From an uncultured Poribacteria bacterium (GTDB taxonomy: Bacteria; Poribacteria; WGA-4E; WGA-3G): a stretch of 64,000 bases of DNA. The stretch spans positions 3,404,506-3,468,505 of the forward strand of contig OX638316.1 of assembly GCA_951812525.1 (NCBI GenBank), in the 5' to 3' direction. The position numbers and the translations under genes are program-made. A model generated the notes under the pieces. It ran no database searches. It was not told where the DNA came from and saw only the letters and a list, made by a program, of their open reading frames with translations. Within the stretch, counting starts at the first letter, position 1; each line of letters opens with the position of its first letter. Shown here piece after piece: positions 51,161-60,185 of the stretch.

Positions 51161-53425
51161 ATGCAATTCACTGAAAAACAACATATTTTTATTTTTCTAC
51201 TCACTTTCTGTACGCTACTTTTCTTGGTTCCACTGAACATATCGGCACAAACCGTCAACATTCCAGATGTCAATCTTCGCAAGGTAATTAACGAGGCACT
51301 CGACAAAGCACCAAATGCTCGGATTACGCAGGATGAAATGAAGAGGTTAACCTACCTTGATGCAAGTGCTAAAGACATCAAAAATTTGAAGGGGCTTGAA
51401 GCTGCAACAAGACTAGATGGTTTAGATCTTAACCACAATCGGATAACCAACCTATCACCCCTCGCAGGATTGGTCAGATTGCATCACATAGGATTGGAAG
51501 AGAACGCCATATCCGATATATCGCCGCTTGAAGGGCTAATCAACTTAGAGGGACTACATATTTCCCATAATTCGATATCTGATATATCGCCGCTTGAAGG
51601 TTTAATCAACTTGCGGCGACTAAATATTGGACACAACTTGGTGTCCGACTGGTCTCCACTCGCCGGTTTAGTAAAGCTTGATCATATAACGATGAGCGAC
51701 AACCCTCTTGCAGACCTCTCACCCCTTACAGGGCTCATCAGTCTGAGGCGCTTTCACTCTTGGGGCACGTCAATATTAGATCTTGCTCCACTGGCGAAAT
51801 CACCGAAAATGGAAGAGATAAGTATTTGTGGCGGAGATATATCTGATATCTCATCATTGGAGGGAATGACAAGTTTAAAACAACTCTATCTTCCAGGGAA
51901 CCAGGTCACCGACCTATCTCCCTTGGCGAGTTTAACAGGTTTGACACGTCTAAGTCTTGAGCATAATGATGTGTCGGATCTATCACCCCTTGAGAAATTA
52001 AGTGGTCTGACCTGGGTGGACTTACGCGACAATGCAATCTCAGATGTTTCACCTCTTTCAGAGTTATCCAACTTGACATGGCTAGACCTGAGTCAAAATA
52101 GGATAACTGATGTGTCTTCGCTTACCTTATTACCCGGCTTAGCGTGGATGGGACTTACGCAAAATCCAATATCGGACACATCCAGTTTAGATAGGTTTTC
52201 GCAGAATACATCTATCACACATTCGGATTTTGTTAACTCTACTTTCCCAGAAGCCGGTCCAAAGATAGAGGGACCGTGGTTATGGGTGATTGTACCTGGA
52301 GCACGGGTTGGTAACGCCGACTTACTGGCGCGAGCGAGCGGGGGTGCTGCAACAGAGGCGAAGGTCGCTACCTTTGGCGCGAAAGAGGACAAGGCTGTTG
52401 GCAGCAGCGTCTGGAAACCTCATAAACTCTCTCCGGTAGGTGGAGATAACCTCAATGAGATGACAGATGCTCTCGGTTGGGGGTCGGGTTCTGAGATATA
52501 TGACCATGTCGTTTACGGTTCTGTTACTTTAGAATCCCCACGTAAACAGGAAACGACGATGCTCGTCGGGAGTGATGATGAGGTAAAGGTCTGGCTTAAC
52601 GGTGCAGTTGTCCACTACAATCCGGTGATCCGCGGTGCCGGAGATTATCAAGATGCCTTCCCTGTCACATTGAAGAAGGGAACAAATGTGTTGTTGGTAG
52701 CTGTTAGCAATGGCGGACATGGCGGATTTAGCGGTTTCTTCGGTTTCGCAAAGAGCACAGTCTATACCCTAAACGCTCCAGGTGATCCGATTGAGATAGA
52801 ACTCGCTTCTTGGGATGTGAATCAAGATGCGTCGGTGAACATTTTGGATCTGATTCTGGTCGCGCAGGACTTGGGCAAAGGTGCATCTGCTGACGCACGA
52901 ACGGACGTTAACGGTGATGGGAAGCGGAATGTGTTAGATCTCACCATTGTCGCCCGACATCTGGGTGAAGCACCAGCAGCTGCTGCACCATCCACCATCT
53001 CAATAGATAGTCACGTTTCTCCAGAGATGGTCCGGGCATGGATAGCACATGCACAAGCTGCAAGCGACGGTTCACTTGCCTTCCGACAAGGCATCGCCAA
53101 TCTCCGACAACTTTTAGCGTCGTTGATACCTGAAAGAACCGCATTGCTCGCAAACTACCCGAATCCATTCAATCCAGAGACATGGATACCGTATCAACTT
53201 GCGGAACCCGCTGCAGTCACGTTGCGAATCTATGAGGTAAATGGTGCTTTGGTTCGGACATTAGATTTAGGACATCAGCCTGAGGGACGTTACAAGGAAC
53301 GGAGTCGTGCGGCGTATTGGGATGGCAAAAATGAAGTAGGTGAATCTGTGGCGAGTGGTATTTATTTTTATACACTCATTGCAGGAAACTTTACGGGGAC
53401 TGGGAAAATGCTCATAAGGAAGTAG
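51161..53425 (+). CDS. Secreted leucine-rich repeat protein with dockerin and sorting domain
   Basis: A 754-residue exported protein. Signal peptide residues 1-28; residues 40-370 are about fifteen SDS22/internalin-type leucine-rich repeats (LSPLAGLVRLHHIGLEENAIS); residues 375-545 are a beta-sandwich of lectin or jelly-roll type ending KKGTNVLLVAVSNGG; residues 550-610 are a dockerin-like pair (DVNQDASVNILDL, DVNGDGKRNVLDL); the C-terminus is a FlgD-like sorting module (NYPNPFNPETWIPYQL ... SGIYFYTL). The repeats suggest protein binding outside the cell. It shares all but its N-terminus with the next gene. AAAGGAG before the ATG is clear. Confidence 0.9.
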   Translation: MQFTEKQHIFIFLLTFCTLLFLVPLNISAQTVNIPDVNLRKVINEALDKAPNARITQDEMKRLTYLDASAKDIKNLKGLEAATRLDGLDLNHNRITNLSPLAGLVRLHHIGLEENAISDISPLEGLINLEGLHISHNSISDISPLEGLINLRRLNIGHNLVSDWSPLAGLVKLDHITMSDNPLADLSPLTGLISLRRFHSWGTSILDLAPLAKSPKMEEISICGGDISDISSLEGMTSLKQLYLPGNQVTDLSPLASLTGLTRLSLEHNDVSDLSPLEKLSGLTWVDLRDNAISDVSPLSELSNLTWLDLSQNRITDVSSLTLLPGLAWMGLTQNPISDTSSLDRFSQNTSITHSDFVNSTFPEAGPKIEGPWLWVIVPGARVGNADLLARASGGAATEAKVATFGAKEDKAVGSSVWKPHKLSPVGGDNLNEMTDALGWGSGSEIYDHVVYGSVTLESPRKQETTMLVGSDDEVKVWLNGAVVHYNPVIRGAGDYQDAFPVTLKKGTNVLLVAVSNGGHGGFSGFFGFAKSTVYTLNAPGDPIEIELASWDVNQDASVNILDLILVAQDLGKGASADARTDVNGDGKRNVLDLTIVARHLGEAPAAAAPSTISIDSHVSPEMVRAWIAHAQAASDGSLAFRQGIANLRQLLASLIPERTALLANYPNPFNPETWIPYQLAEPAAVTLRIYEVNGALVRTLDLGHQPEGRYKERSRAAYWDGKNEVGESVASGIYFYTLIAGNFTGTGKMLIRK

Positions 53426-53442
53426 GTGTGAACCTACTGACG

Positions 53443-53630
53443 ACTGGTAGGCGAGGTTCCTGTGTCTCGTCTCTCAAAGTCTATAGGTAATTTTAAAATG
53501 TACCATAAGGGCATAATTTGTCTTAGATTTACATTCCTGGCTTTTCCGTGTAGGAGCGATCTCCTGATCGCGACTTTCTAACCTTACATTTCCTGGCTTT
53601 TCCGTGTAGGAGCGATCTCCTGATCGCGAC
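53443..53630 (+). repeat. One GAGG-type and two consensus palindromic repeats
   Basis: A CGAGGTT-like variant (about 53443-53470) and two consensus copies (53549-53574 and 53605-53630). The latter two are embedded in a 56-bp tandem unit containing TTACATTTCCTGGCTTTTCC. Confidence 0.8.
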
Positions 53631-53669
53631 TTTCTCACTCGCCGGTTCGCACTTATTGATTAAAGGAAG

Positions 53670-56600
53670 TTGATGATGAAAACCAATAAATATGTCACTC
53701 TGATAATCTTAACACTCATCGGATTAGGATTTGGAACAGCAGACGCGCAAGTAGACATCGCACAACAGGCGTATGCCATCTTTCAACAAAGCTGCCTCGG
53801 CTGCCACGGACCACACGGCACGTTTACTGAGCAGCTCATTATTGAATCGGCACCCGATTTGATTGCTACCGGAGTTGTTATGCCCGGGAATCCTGATGGC
53901 TCTGAGTTCTATAAACGACTCCTCGGACCGACCGTAAATGGCGCACAGATGCCCTTCAACCAGCCACCCTTATCCCAAGCAGCAATTGCGACGATTCGGC
54001 AATGGATTCAAGCAGGTGCTCCTGATTGGGAGATCCAGCGTGATGTCAATTTCATTACAACCGATGCGATGCTGAGTGTGATGCAGACGCATCTGTCAAC
54101 ACTTGATACGCTTGCCCGTCCTTCTGCTCGTTATTTTACGATGACGCATCTGTATAACGCTGGCGAGAGTCCAGAAGCACTGGGTGCCTATCGGATTGCG
54201 CTCTCGAAACTTGTAAATAGTCTCTCTTGGGGGTTTGAGATTATCAATCCTGTACCTATCGACGCGAAAGGGACAATATTCCACATCGACTTACGCGATT
54301 ATGAATGGGATATCCGAGGCGACGCATGGACACAGATTGAGAATGTGTATCCGTACGCCGTTGAGTTCAATGCGAACTCTCAAGCTGGCCTACTTGAAAG
54401 ATTGACGCACCTACGTGAAGAGATGGACTGTGAAGTGCCTTTTGTCTATGTCGACTGGTTTCTTGCCAACGCATCCTTGCCACCGCTCTATCACGACATC
54501 TTGGATCTCCCGGAAACAGATCGTGAGTTGGAGAGAGGGCTTGGTATAGATGTTGCGAGAAACATCCAAAGTGCTCCGGGGCGTCGTGTCTGGCGTGCCG
54601 GACTTAACAATTCAGGTGTGTCAAATAACAACCGGGTTGTGGAACGCCATACTTCTCGTTATGGTGCGTATTGGAAAAGTTATGATTTTGCAGGAAGTGT
54701 AGGAACACAGAATATCTTTACACACCCGTTGTCTTTCAGGCATGATGGTGGTGAGGTAGTCTTCAACCTCCCGAACGGTTTGCAGGCGTATTATATTTCG
54801 GATGCATCTGGAAACCGTATTGATGCAGCACCAACGACGATTGTTTCCAATCCTGCGGCAAGTGACCCAGCTGTTCGTAACGGTTTGTCGTGTATCGGTT
54901 GCCACACAGAAGGTATGAAAGAGTTTGAAGATGCGGTGCGTACGGTGGTCGAGCAAACAATAAATCCGACGTATGATAAAGCACAAGCATTGCGGCTGTA
55001 TGTAGAAAGTGGTGTGATGGATTCCCTCCGAGAACAGGATACGCAGCGTTATAGAACAGCATTAGAAGCAACAGGAGGTGTCTTTGGCGGAATAGAACCG
55101 GTACATCGCTTCTATGAGTTGTTTCACGGACCGGTTGATGCATCGCACGCTGCGGCTGCTGTCGGATTGGAGACTCGCGCATTTCTGCAAGAGATTGGCG
55201 AAAATTCCCGTTTACAAAACTTAGGTTTGACCGGTCTACTGAATGGTGGTGGTGTGCAACGTGATGCGTGGACAGATCGATTTGACGAAGTGATCGCAGC
55301 GTTGCATCCTTCGGGTACACCGATCGTTCGTACGCCAATCATCACCACGCCAATTACACCTACACCGACTGGTGCTATTAGCATCCCCGATGCGAATCTG
55401 CGTGCTGTGATTGAAGAGAGGCTCGGAAAGGCTGCTGGTACTCCGATTACGTCAGATGAAATGATAAGATTAACGAGTATTGAGGCGGATGAAAGAGGCA
55501 TACGTAATCTGAGAGGTCTTGAGCATGCAATAAGACTGGAACGGATAGAGTTCCGACACAATGCAATATCTGACTTGTCTCCGTTAGCAGGATTGGTGAG
55601 AATGAATAACATCAAGCTCCGAGGCAACAGAATAACTGATGTCTCGCCGCTTGCAGAATTAATCAATGTAGACTGGCTGGGGCTTGAGGAGAATGAGATC
55701 ACCGATTTATCGCCACTGAGGGGTTTGATAAAACTCAACGGGATAGGGATTAGTGACAATCCTGTGTCCGATGTGTCCTCCCTTGCGAGTTTAATTAGCT
55801 TAGAAGGGATCGCTGCGAGAGGCACACCTATCTCAGACTTTTCCGCGTTGGCGCGGTTACCAAGACTGAGATGGATAGAATTGGGAAACGACAGATCGAT
55901 ATCAAAGCTTCCATCTCTGAAAAGTTTGAGCAGTTTAAGGCGACTTGATATCAGACACTCTGGTATCTCAGACCTCTCTCAGTTGGCAGGATTAACACAA
56001 TTAACCTCGTTAGACTTACGTGAGAACAATATATCCGATATCTCGCCCCTAGCAGGATTGACGGCTTTGACGCATCTGGATCTCGGAGGCAATCTTATAT
56101 CAGATGTGTCGTCCTTGTCAGGATTAACAGGTTTGAAAGAGTTATATCTTTACGAAAATCTCATATCTGACGTATCCTCTCTGGCAGGGTTAAGCAGCCT
56201 TGAGACGTTAGAACTTCACAACAATGCAATATCTGACTTTTCACCTTTAGAGGGATTATTCGAGAATACCTCTATCACTCTGAACCACAATCCGGGTTTC
56301 CCTGTAGGAGGTCCGAAGATAGCGGGACCGTGGTTGTGGGTGATGGTTCCGCCAGATGGTTTTTTCGATGACAGAGATTTACTCGCACAAGCAAGTAGGG
56401 GAACAGTGACGGAATTAGATGTTGCTACCAATGGAGCAACGATAGGAAGTGCTGTTGGCGAAAACGTCTGGGCACCCCACAAAATTGATACTGGGTACGG
56501 GAATAACATCACCAAAATGTTGACTGCCATCGGTTTTGAAACAGAAGATAACTGGAGAGACCAGGTCGTGTATGGTGTTGTTACCTTGGATTCACCGAAG

Positions 56601-57866
56601 GAACAGAAAACAACGATGTTTGCTGGGAGCGATAATAATCACAAAGTTTGGCTCAATGGAGAGTTGGTTAACGAAAACGAGCGTTGGCATCAGAATTACC
56701 AGGAATTTTTCCCTGTCACGTTGAAACAAGGGGAAAATGTCTTGTTAGTGGCTGTTCACACATGGGGCGGTTGGTGGGGAGGCTTTTTTGGATTCGCGCC
56801 TGATGCCGAGTATGCTGTGGTTCCCCCAGGTACAAAATTCTCCTTGTCCACAGCAGCAACACAGGTTGCAGTCGGCGGGATATTTACCGTCTATTTCAAG
56901 GTAGAAGATGTAACCAATTTAGCGGGGTGGCAGGCTGATATTGCTTATGATCCGGCAGTAATAAGAGCGAGGAAAGTGATTGAGGGTAACTTTCTGAAGC
57001 GCGGTGATGATAAAACCTTCTTTCAAGCTGGTGCCATTAAAAATGGACTCGGCAAAGTTATTGGGACACAAGCTGTCCGCAGATCTGAAAGCGGTGTGAG
57101 TGGACAAGGCACGCTGCTCTCGGTAAGATTCTTTGCCAAAGCGATGGGAAAGACCCGAGTGACACTGCGTAACTTCCAAGCCGGTTCCAATACAGGTGAT
57201 CCGATTTCTGGGTCTCTACTTGATATTATTATTAATGTTGTTGGACCCGCATGGGATGTCAATGAGGATGGCGTAACCGATGCGAAGGATGTGAGATTAG
57301 TTAGAAAGGCACTCGGACAATCCCCACCTGTAAACCCACGCACCGATGTGAACGGGGACGGGATCGTTAATGCAAAGGATCTCGCAGTTGTTAACGCACA
57401 TCTTGGGGAAGGCGAAGCACCTGCTGCACCTATGAACGCTGCACTGCCCCTCGGTTTCACCCCCAAAATGGTTGAGCAGACCCTTGACATATTGCGTGCA
57501 GCAGATGATGGGTCTCTTATCTTCCGACGCGGTATCGCAAACCTCGAACGGCTATTAGCATCTTTTGTTCCAGAGGAGACCGCTTTACGCCACAACTATC
57601 CGAACCCATTCAATCCAGAGACGTGGATACCGTACCAACTTGCCGAAGCCGCTGATGTAACGTTGCACATCTACGCTGCAAATGGAGCCTTGGTTCGGAC
57701 ATTGGATTTAGGACATCAACCCGCTGGTATCTATCAATATCGGAGTCGTGCGGCGTATTGGGATGGCAGAAATGAGGTAGGTGAATCCGTTGCAAGTGGC
57801 ATCTATTTCTATACACTCACCGCAGACGATTTCACTGCTACCAGAAAAATGTTAATTATGAAATAA
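53670..57866 (+). CDS. Large secreted protein: c-type haem, LRR, cohesin-like, dockerin
   Basis: A 1398-residue exported protein. After a signal peptide (1-26) comes a cytochrome c-type domain with CLGCH near residue 42 and a planctomycete-like high-MW layout, with a second haem motif CIGCH near residue 407. Residues 570-880 are leucine-rich repeats; 885-1050 the same beta-sandwich as the previous gene; 1055-1190 a cohesin-like domain (AVGGIFTVYFKVEDVTNLAGWQADI, shown in part); 1195-1250 a dockerin pair (DVNEDGVTDAKDV, DVNGDGIVNAKDL); then the FlgD-like sorting module. AAGGAAG precedes ATGATG. It combines possible electron transfer with surface adhesion. The haem motifs require the periplasmic maturation machinery. 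Confidence 0.88.
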   Translation: MMMKTNKYVTLIILTLIGLGFGTADAQVDIAQQAYAIFQQSCLGCHGPHGTFTEQLIIESAPDLIATGVVMPGNPDGSEFYKRLLGPTVNGAQMPFNQPPLSQAAIATIRQWIQAGAPDWEIQRDVNFITTDAMLSVMQTHLSTLDTLARPSARYFTMTHLYNAGESPEALGAYRIALSKLVNSLSWGFEIINPVPIDAKGTIFHIDLRDYEWDIRGDAWTQIENVYPYAVEFNANSQAGLLERLTHLREEMDCEVPFVYVDWFLANASLPPLYHDILDLPETDRELERGLGIDVARNIQSAPGRRVWRAGLNNSGVSNNNRVVERHTSRYGAYWKSYDFAGSVGTQNIFTHPLSFRHDGGEVVFNLPNGLQAYYISDASGNRIDAAPTTIVSNPAASDPAVRNGLSCIGCHTEGMKEFEDAVRTVVEQTINPTYDKAQALRLYVESGVMDSLREQDTQRYRTALEATGGVFGGIEPVHRFYELFHGPVDASHAAAAVGLETRAFLQEIGENSRLQNLGLTGLLNGGGVQRDAWTDRFDEVIAALHPSGTPIVRTPIITTPITPTPTGAISIPDANLRAVIEERLGKAAGTPITSDEMIRLTSIEADERGIRNLRGLEHAIRLERIEFRHNAISDLSPLAGLVRMNNIKLRGNRITDVSPLAELINVDWLGLEENEITDLSPLRGLIKLNGIGISDNPVSDVSSLASLISLEGIAARGTPISDFSALARLPRLRWIELGNDRSISKLPSLKSLSSLRRLDIRHSGISDLSQLAGLTQLTSLDLRENNISDISPLAGLTALTHLDLGGNLISDVSSLSGLTGLKELYLYENLISDVSSLAGLSSLETLELHNNAISDFSPLEGLFENTSITLNHNPGFPVGGPKIAGPWLWVMVPPDGFFDDRDLLAQASRGTVTELDVATNGATIGSAVGENVWAPHKIDTGYGNNITKMLTAIGFETEDNWRDQVVYGVVTLDSPKEQKTTMFAGSDNNHKVWLNGELVNENERWHQNYQEFFPVTLKQGENVLLVAVHTWGGWWGGFFGFAPDAEYAVVPPGTKFSLSTAATQVAVGGIFTVYFKVEDVTNLAGWQADIAYDPAVIRARKVIEGNFLKRGDDKTFFQAGAIKNGLGKVIGTQAVRRSESGVSGQGTLLSVRFFAKAMGKTRVTLRNFQAGSNTGDPISGSLLDIIINVVGPAWDVNEDGVTDAKDVRLVRKALGQSPPVNPRTDVNGDGIVNAKDLAVVNAHLGEGEAPAAPMNAALPLGFTPKMVEQTLDILRAADDGSLIFRRGIANLERLLASFVPEETALRHNYPNPFNPETWIPYQLAEAADVTLHIYAANGALVRTLDLGHQPAGIYQYRSRAAYWDGRNEVGESVASGIYFYTLTADDFTATRKMLIMK

Positions 57867-57879
57867 CGTTGATTAGTAT

Positions 57880-57980
57880 GTAGGTTGGGTTGAACTGACA
57901 TGAGAACTAACCGTATCTCATACAAGAAATTTCGCAGTTTCAGGATACTTAAACGTTCAAAAGTGCCAGCGAAACCCAAC
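57880..57980 (+). repeat. GTTGGGTT palindrome opened by a 74-bp insertion
   Basis: TAGGTTGGGTTGA (57881-57893) and AGCGAAACCCAAC (57968-57980) are the halves of the repeat intact at 50691-50723. The 74 bases between contain their own ATGAGA/TCTCAT inverted repeat and no open frame. Confidence 0.75.
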
Positions 57981-58414
57981 TCTTCAACTCGGCTATTTTC
58001 TGAGGTAGAACCCTGAATCAAGATGGTTCAATAATCCTGCCAATCCTATGATCCTGTGAATCCTAATTCCGACAATCCACTAACTGCCAACCGCTAATTG
58101 CCTATCGCCACCCGACAACCCAAAACTGAATACTCCCAAGAAAAGTGTCGTCAATCTCCCGGAAAAATGGTATAATATCCATGGAGACTCATTTTGGTAA
58201 AGATTTTACTTACCGCATCATACCAGACGGTTCTCTTTATACTATGGTAGATTTTAGAATTACCTAGACATCGTAGAACATCGGGGTTAGAAACCCCTCC
58301 TACAGGTGTGGGCATAGGTACTCGGTCATGAGGGAAGGATGTCTATGTATTTTTATGATTCACTATAAACATTCCTAATTGTTACAAACTCACGTTAATA
58401 TGAGGAGCCAAACT
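57981..58414. repeat. Intergenic tract of dispersed repeats
   Basis: Contains an AATCCTGCCAATCCTATGAT repeat tract (about 58032-58075), AACTGCCAACCGCTAATTGC filler, and a reverse-strand palindrome with GGGGTT/AACCCC arms (58281-58305). A TATAAT (58172-58177) lies just before a 28-codon open frame that I do not regard as proven. GAGGAG for the symporter gene closes the region. Confidence 0.6.
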
Positions 58415-60001
58415 ATGAATGAAAACGAAAGTAAGCCAAAAGTCAGTCTCGGTCTGCTTTACGGCATTGTGATCGCTATTGTTGCAGGTGCAATCATCGG
58501 CGGATTCGCGCCAGATTTCGCAATCCACACAACAATACTCGGTGAAATATTCTTAAATCTACTGATGATGATAGTTGTCCCCCTTGTTGTCCTGTCTATG
58601 GTAGTCGGGATAACAAATTTAGGTGATATTCGTAATATCGGTTCTATCGGCGGGCGAACCGTTTTGTACTATATGGCGACAACTGGTATTTCAGTCCTTG
58701 TTGGGATAATCCTCGTCAACATCATCGCACCAGGCAAAGGGTTGTCGCAAGGTGAAGAGCGTCCCGATCTCAACTACACACTTTCTGGTACTGAGAAACA
58801 TACGGTTCAGATGGATGGGCAATTCCTTCGTACATATAACAATAAGTATATCATTACTCTCGTTGACCAGGACGTGCGTGGCGAAGTCGAATCCATTTCT
58901 GGGAGAACAGTCACGGTAAAATCGTGGCAACTCTTATCTGAGGAAGCACGTTACGTCACAACAGACAGCGGTGAACGTCTTTTATTTATTCAAGGCAGCC
59001 CTGCTAAGATCGAACTTCAGGACACGGGTTCTGGTATTGACATTAATCTACCGATCGCCACAAGAGTTTCTGACAAAACAGACCGGACTATGGGCAGCAC
59101 TATTAAAGAGGTATTTCTCGGTAACGAAGAGACCGGCAAAGAGGGAATGATTCCCTCAAACGTCTTTAAAGCGATGGTACGAACCGACATTCTACCCCTG
59201 ATCTTTTTCTCACTCCTCATCGGTGCCGCCTTGTCCACACTGGGTGAACTTGGAAAACCCGTTATCGCCGTAATTTCAGGGTTAAATGACGCTGTGATGA
59301 AACTGGTTCACTGGATAATGTACGTCGCACCGATCGGTATTTTCGGACTAATCGCAGGCAGAATCGGTGAGGCAAAAGGGTTCGCAGGCTTCTGGCCCGA
59401 ACTCGTTGCTGTGAGTAAGTATAGTGCTACAGTTGTACTTGGACTCGGTGTTCACGGTATTGTCGTTTTACCTCTACTCCTACTGTTCCTCGGACGCAGA
59501 AATCCATTCCTCTACTTCAGAGGTATGGCAACCGCCTTACTCAATGCCTTTTCAACAGCGAGTTCAAGCGCGTCCCTACCCTTAACAATGGAAGGGGTCG
59601 AGAACCAGAACGGCGTTTCCAGACGGACCTCCAGTTTCGTCCTGCCGTTGGGGGCGACCGTTAACATGGACGGTACCGCACTCTATGAGGCAGTCGCCGT
59701 CATGTTCATCGCTCAGGTCTATGCAATATCCATGGATCCAGCGCAGCAAATAGTGGTCGTGCTTACCGCAACCTTAGCCGCTATCGGGGCAGCAGGAATC
59801 CCAGAAGCAGGCCTAGTTACAATGGTTATTGTGCTTAGAGCCGTTGACCTCCCAGTTGAAGGAATAACGCTTATTCTTTCTATCGATTGGCTCCTTGATC
59901 GGTTCCGGACTACAGTTAACGTCTGGGGCGACAGCATCGGGGCAGGTGTAATTGAGAGATATGAAACTCGTAATTCAACTGAAGCACCGGCATCGACATA
60001 A
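58415..60001 (+). CDS. Dicarboxylate/amino acid:cation symporter (DAACS) with loop insertion
   Basis: A 528-residue inner-membrane transporter of the GltP/DctA/EAAT family. The C-terminal half has the serine-rich hairpin (FSTASSSASLPLTMEG), FVLPLGATVNMDGTALYEAVAV and a closing DRFRTTVNVWGDS region, all diagnostic for Na+/H+-coupled uptake of dicarboxylates, glutamate or aspartate. The ATG has GAGGAG 7 bases upstream; a start 12 codons earlier lacks one. Residues about 112-222 are an extra hydrophilic beta-rich loop between helices 3 and 4, placed outside the membrane, where relatives have a short connector. Substrate specificity is not set by sequence alone. Confidence 0.9.
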   Translation: MNENESKPKVSLGLLYGIVIAIVAGAIIGGFAPDFAIHTTILGEIFLNLLMMIVVPLVVLSMVVGITNLGDIRNIGSIGGRTVLYYMATTGISVLVGIILVNIIAPGKGLSQGEERPDLNYTLSGTEKHTVQMDGQFLRTYNNKYIITLVDQDVRGEVESISGRTVTVKSWQLLSEEARYVTTDSGERLLFIQGSPAKIELQDTGSGIDINLPIATRVSDKTDRTMGSTIKEVFLGNEETGKEGMIPSNVFKAMVRTDILPLIFFSLLIGAALSTLGELGKPVIAVISGLNDAVMKLVHWIMYVAPIGIFGLIAGRIGEAKGFAGFWPELVAVSKYSATVVLGLGVHGIVVLPLLLLFLGRRNPFLYFRGMATALLNAFSTASSSASLPLTMEGVENQNGVSRRTSSFVLPLGATVNMDGTALYEAVAVMFIAQVYAISMDPAQQIVVVLTATLAAIGAAGIPEAGLVTMVIVLRAVDLPVEGITLILSIDWLLDRFRTTVNVWGDSIGAGVIERYETRNSTEAPAST

Positions 60002-60051
60002 TATCTAATGAATTTTGACGTTCAAGTTCGGTACATTAAACGATTCATCTG

Positions 60052-60079
60052 TTCGTTCGGGTCTCCGTGCCCGAACGAA
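60052..60079. terminator. 10-bp hairpin after the symporter gene
   Basis: TTCGTTCGGG and CCCGAACGAA pair across an 8-base loop, 51 bp after the stop. No T-run follows, so it may be a dispersed repeat (compare 38318-38343) rather than a terminator. Confidence 0.45.
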
Positions 60080-60185
60080 TACACACTCACAATACTACCC
60101 GTTTTGATTGTCAAATTTCATTAGCATTAGAGGGACACCCTAAAGAAACGGTGCTCCTACAAATATATAAATACCCTAGTTGGAT

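Noticed and set aside
58181-58267. 28-codon open frame right after a TATAAT box
   Set aside because: It is short, without homology or a good -35 box; chance is likely.
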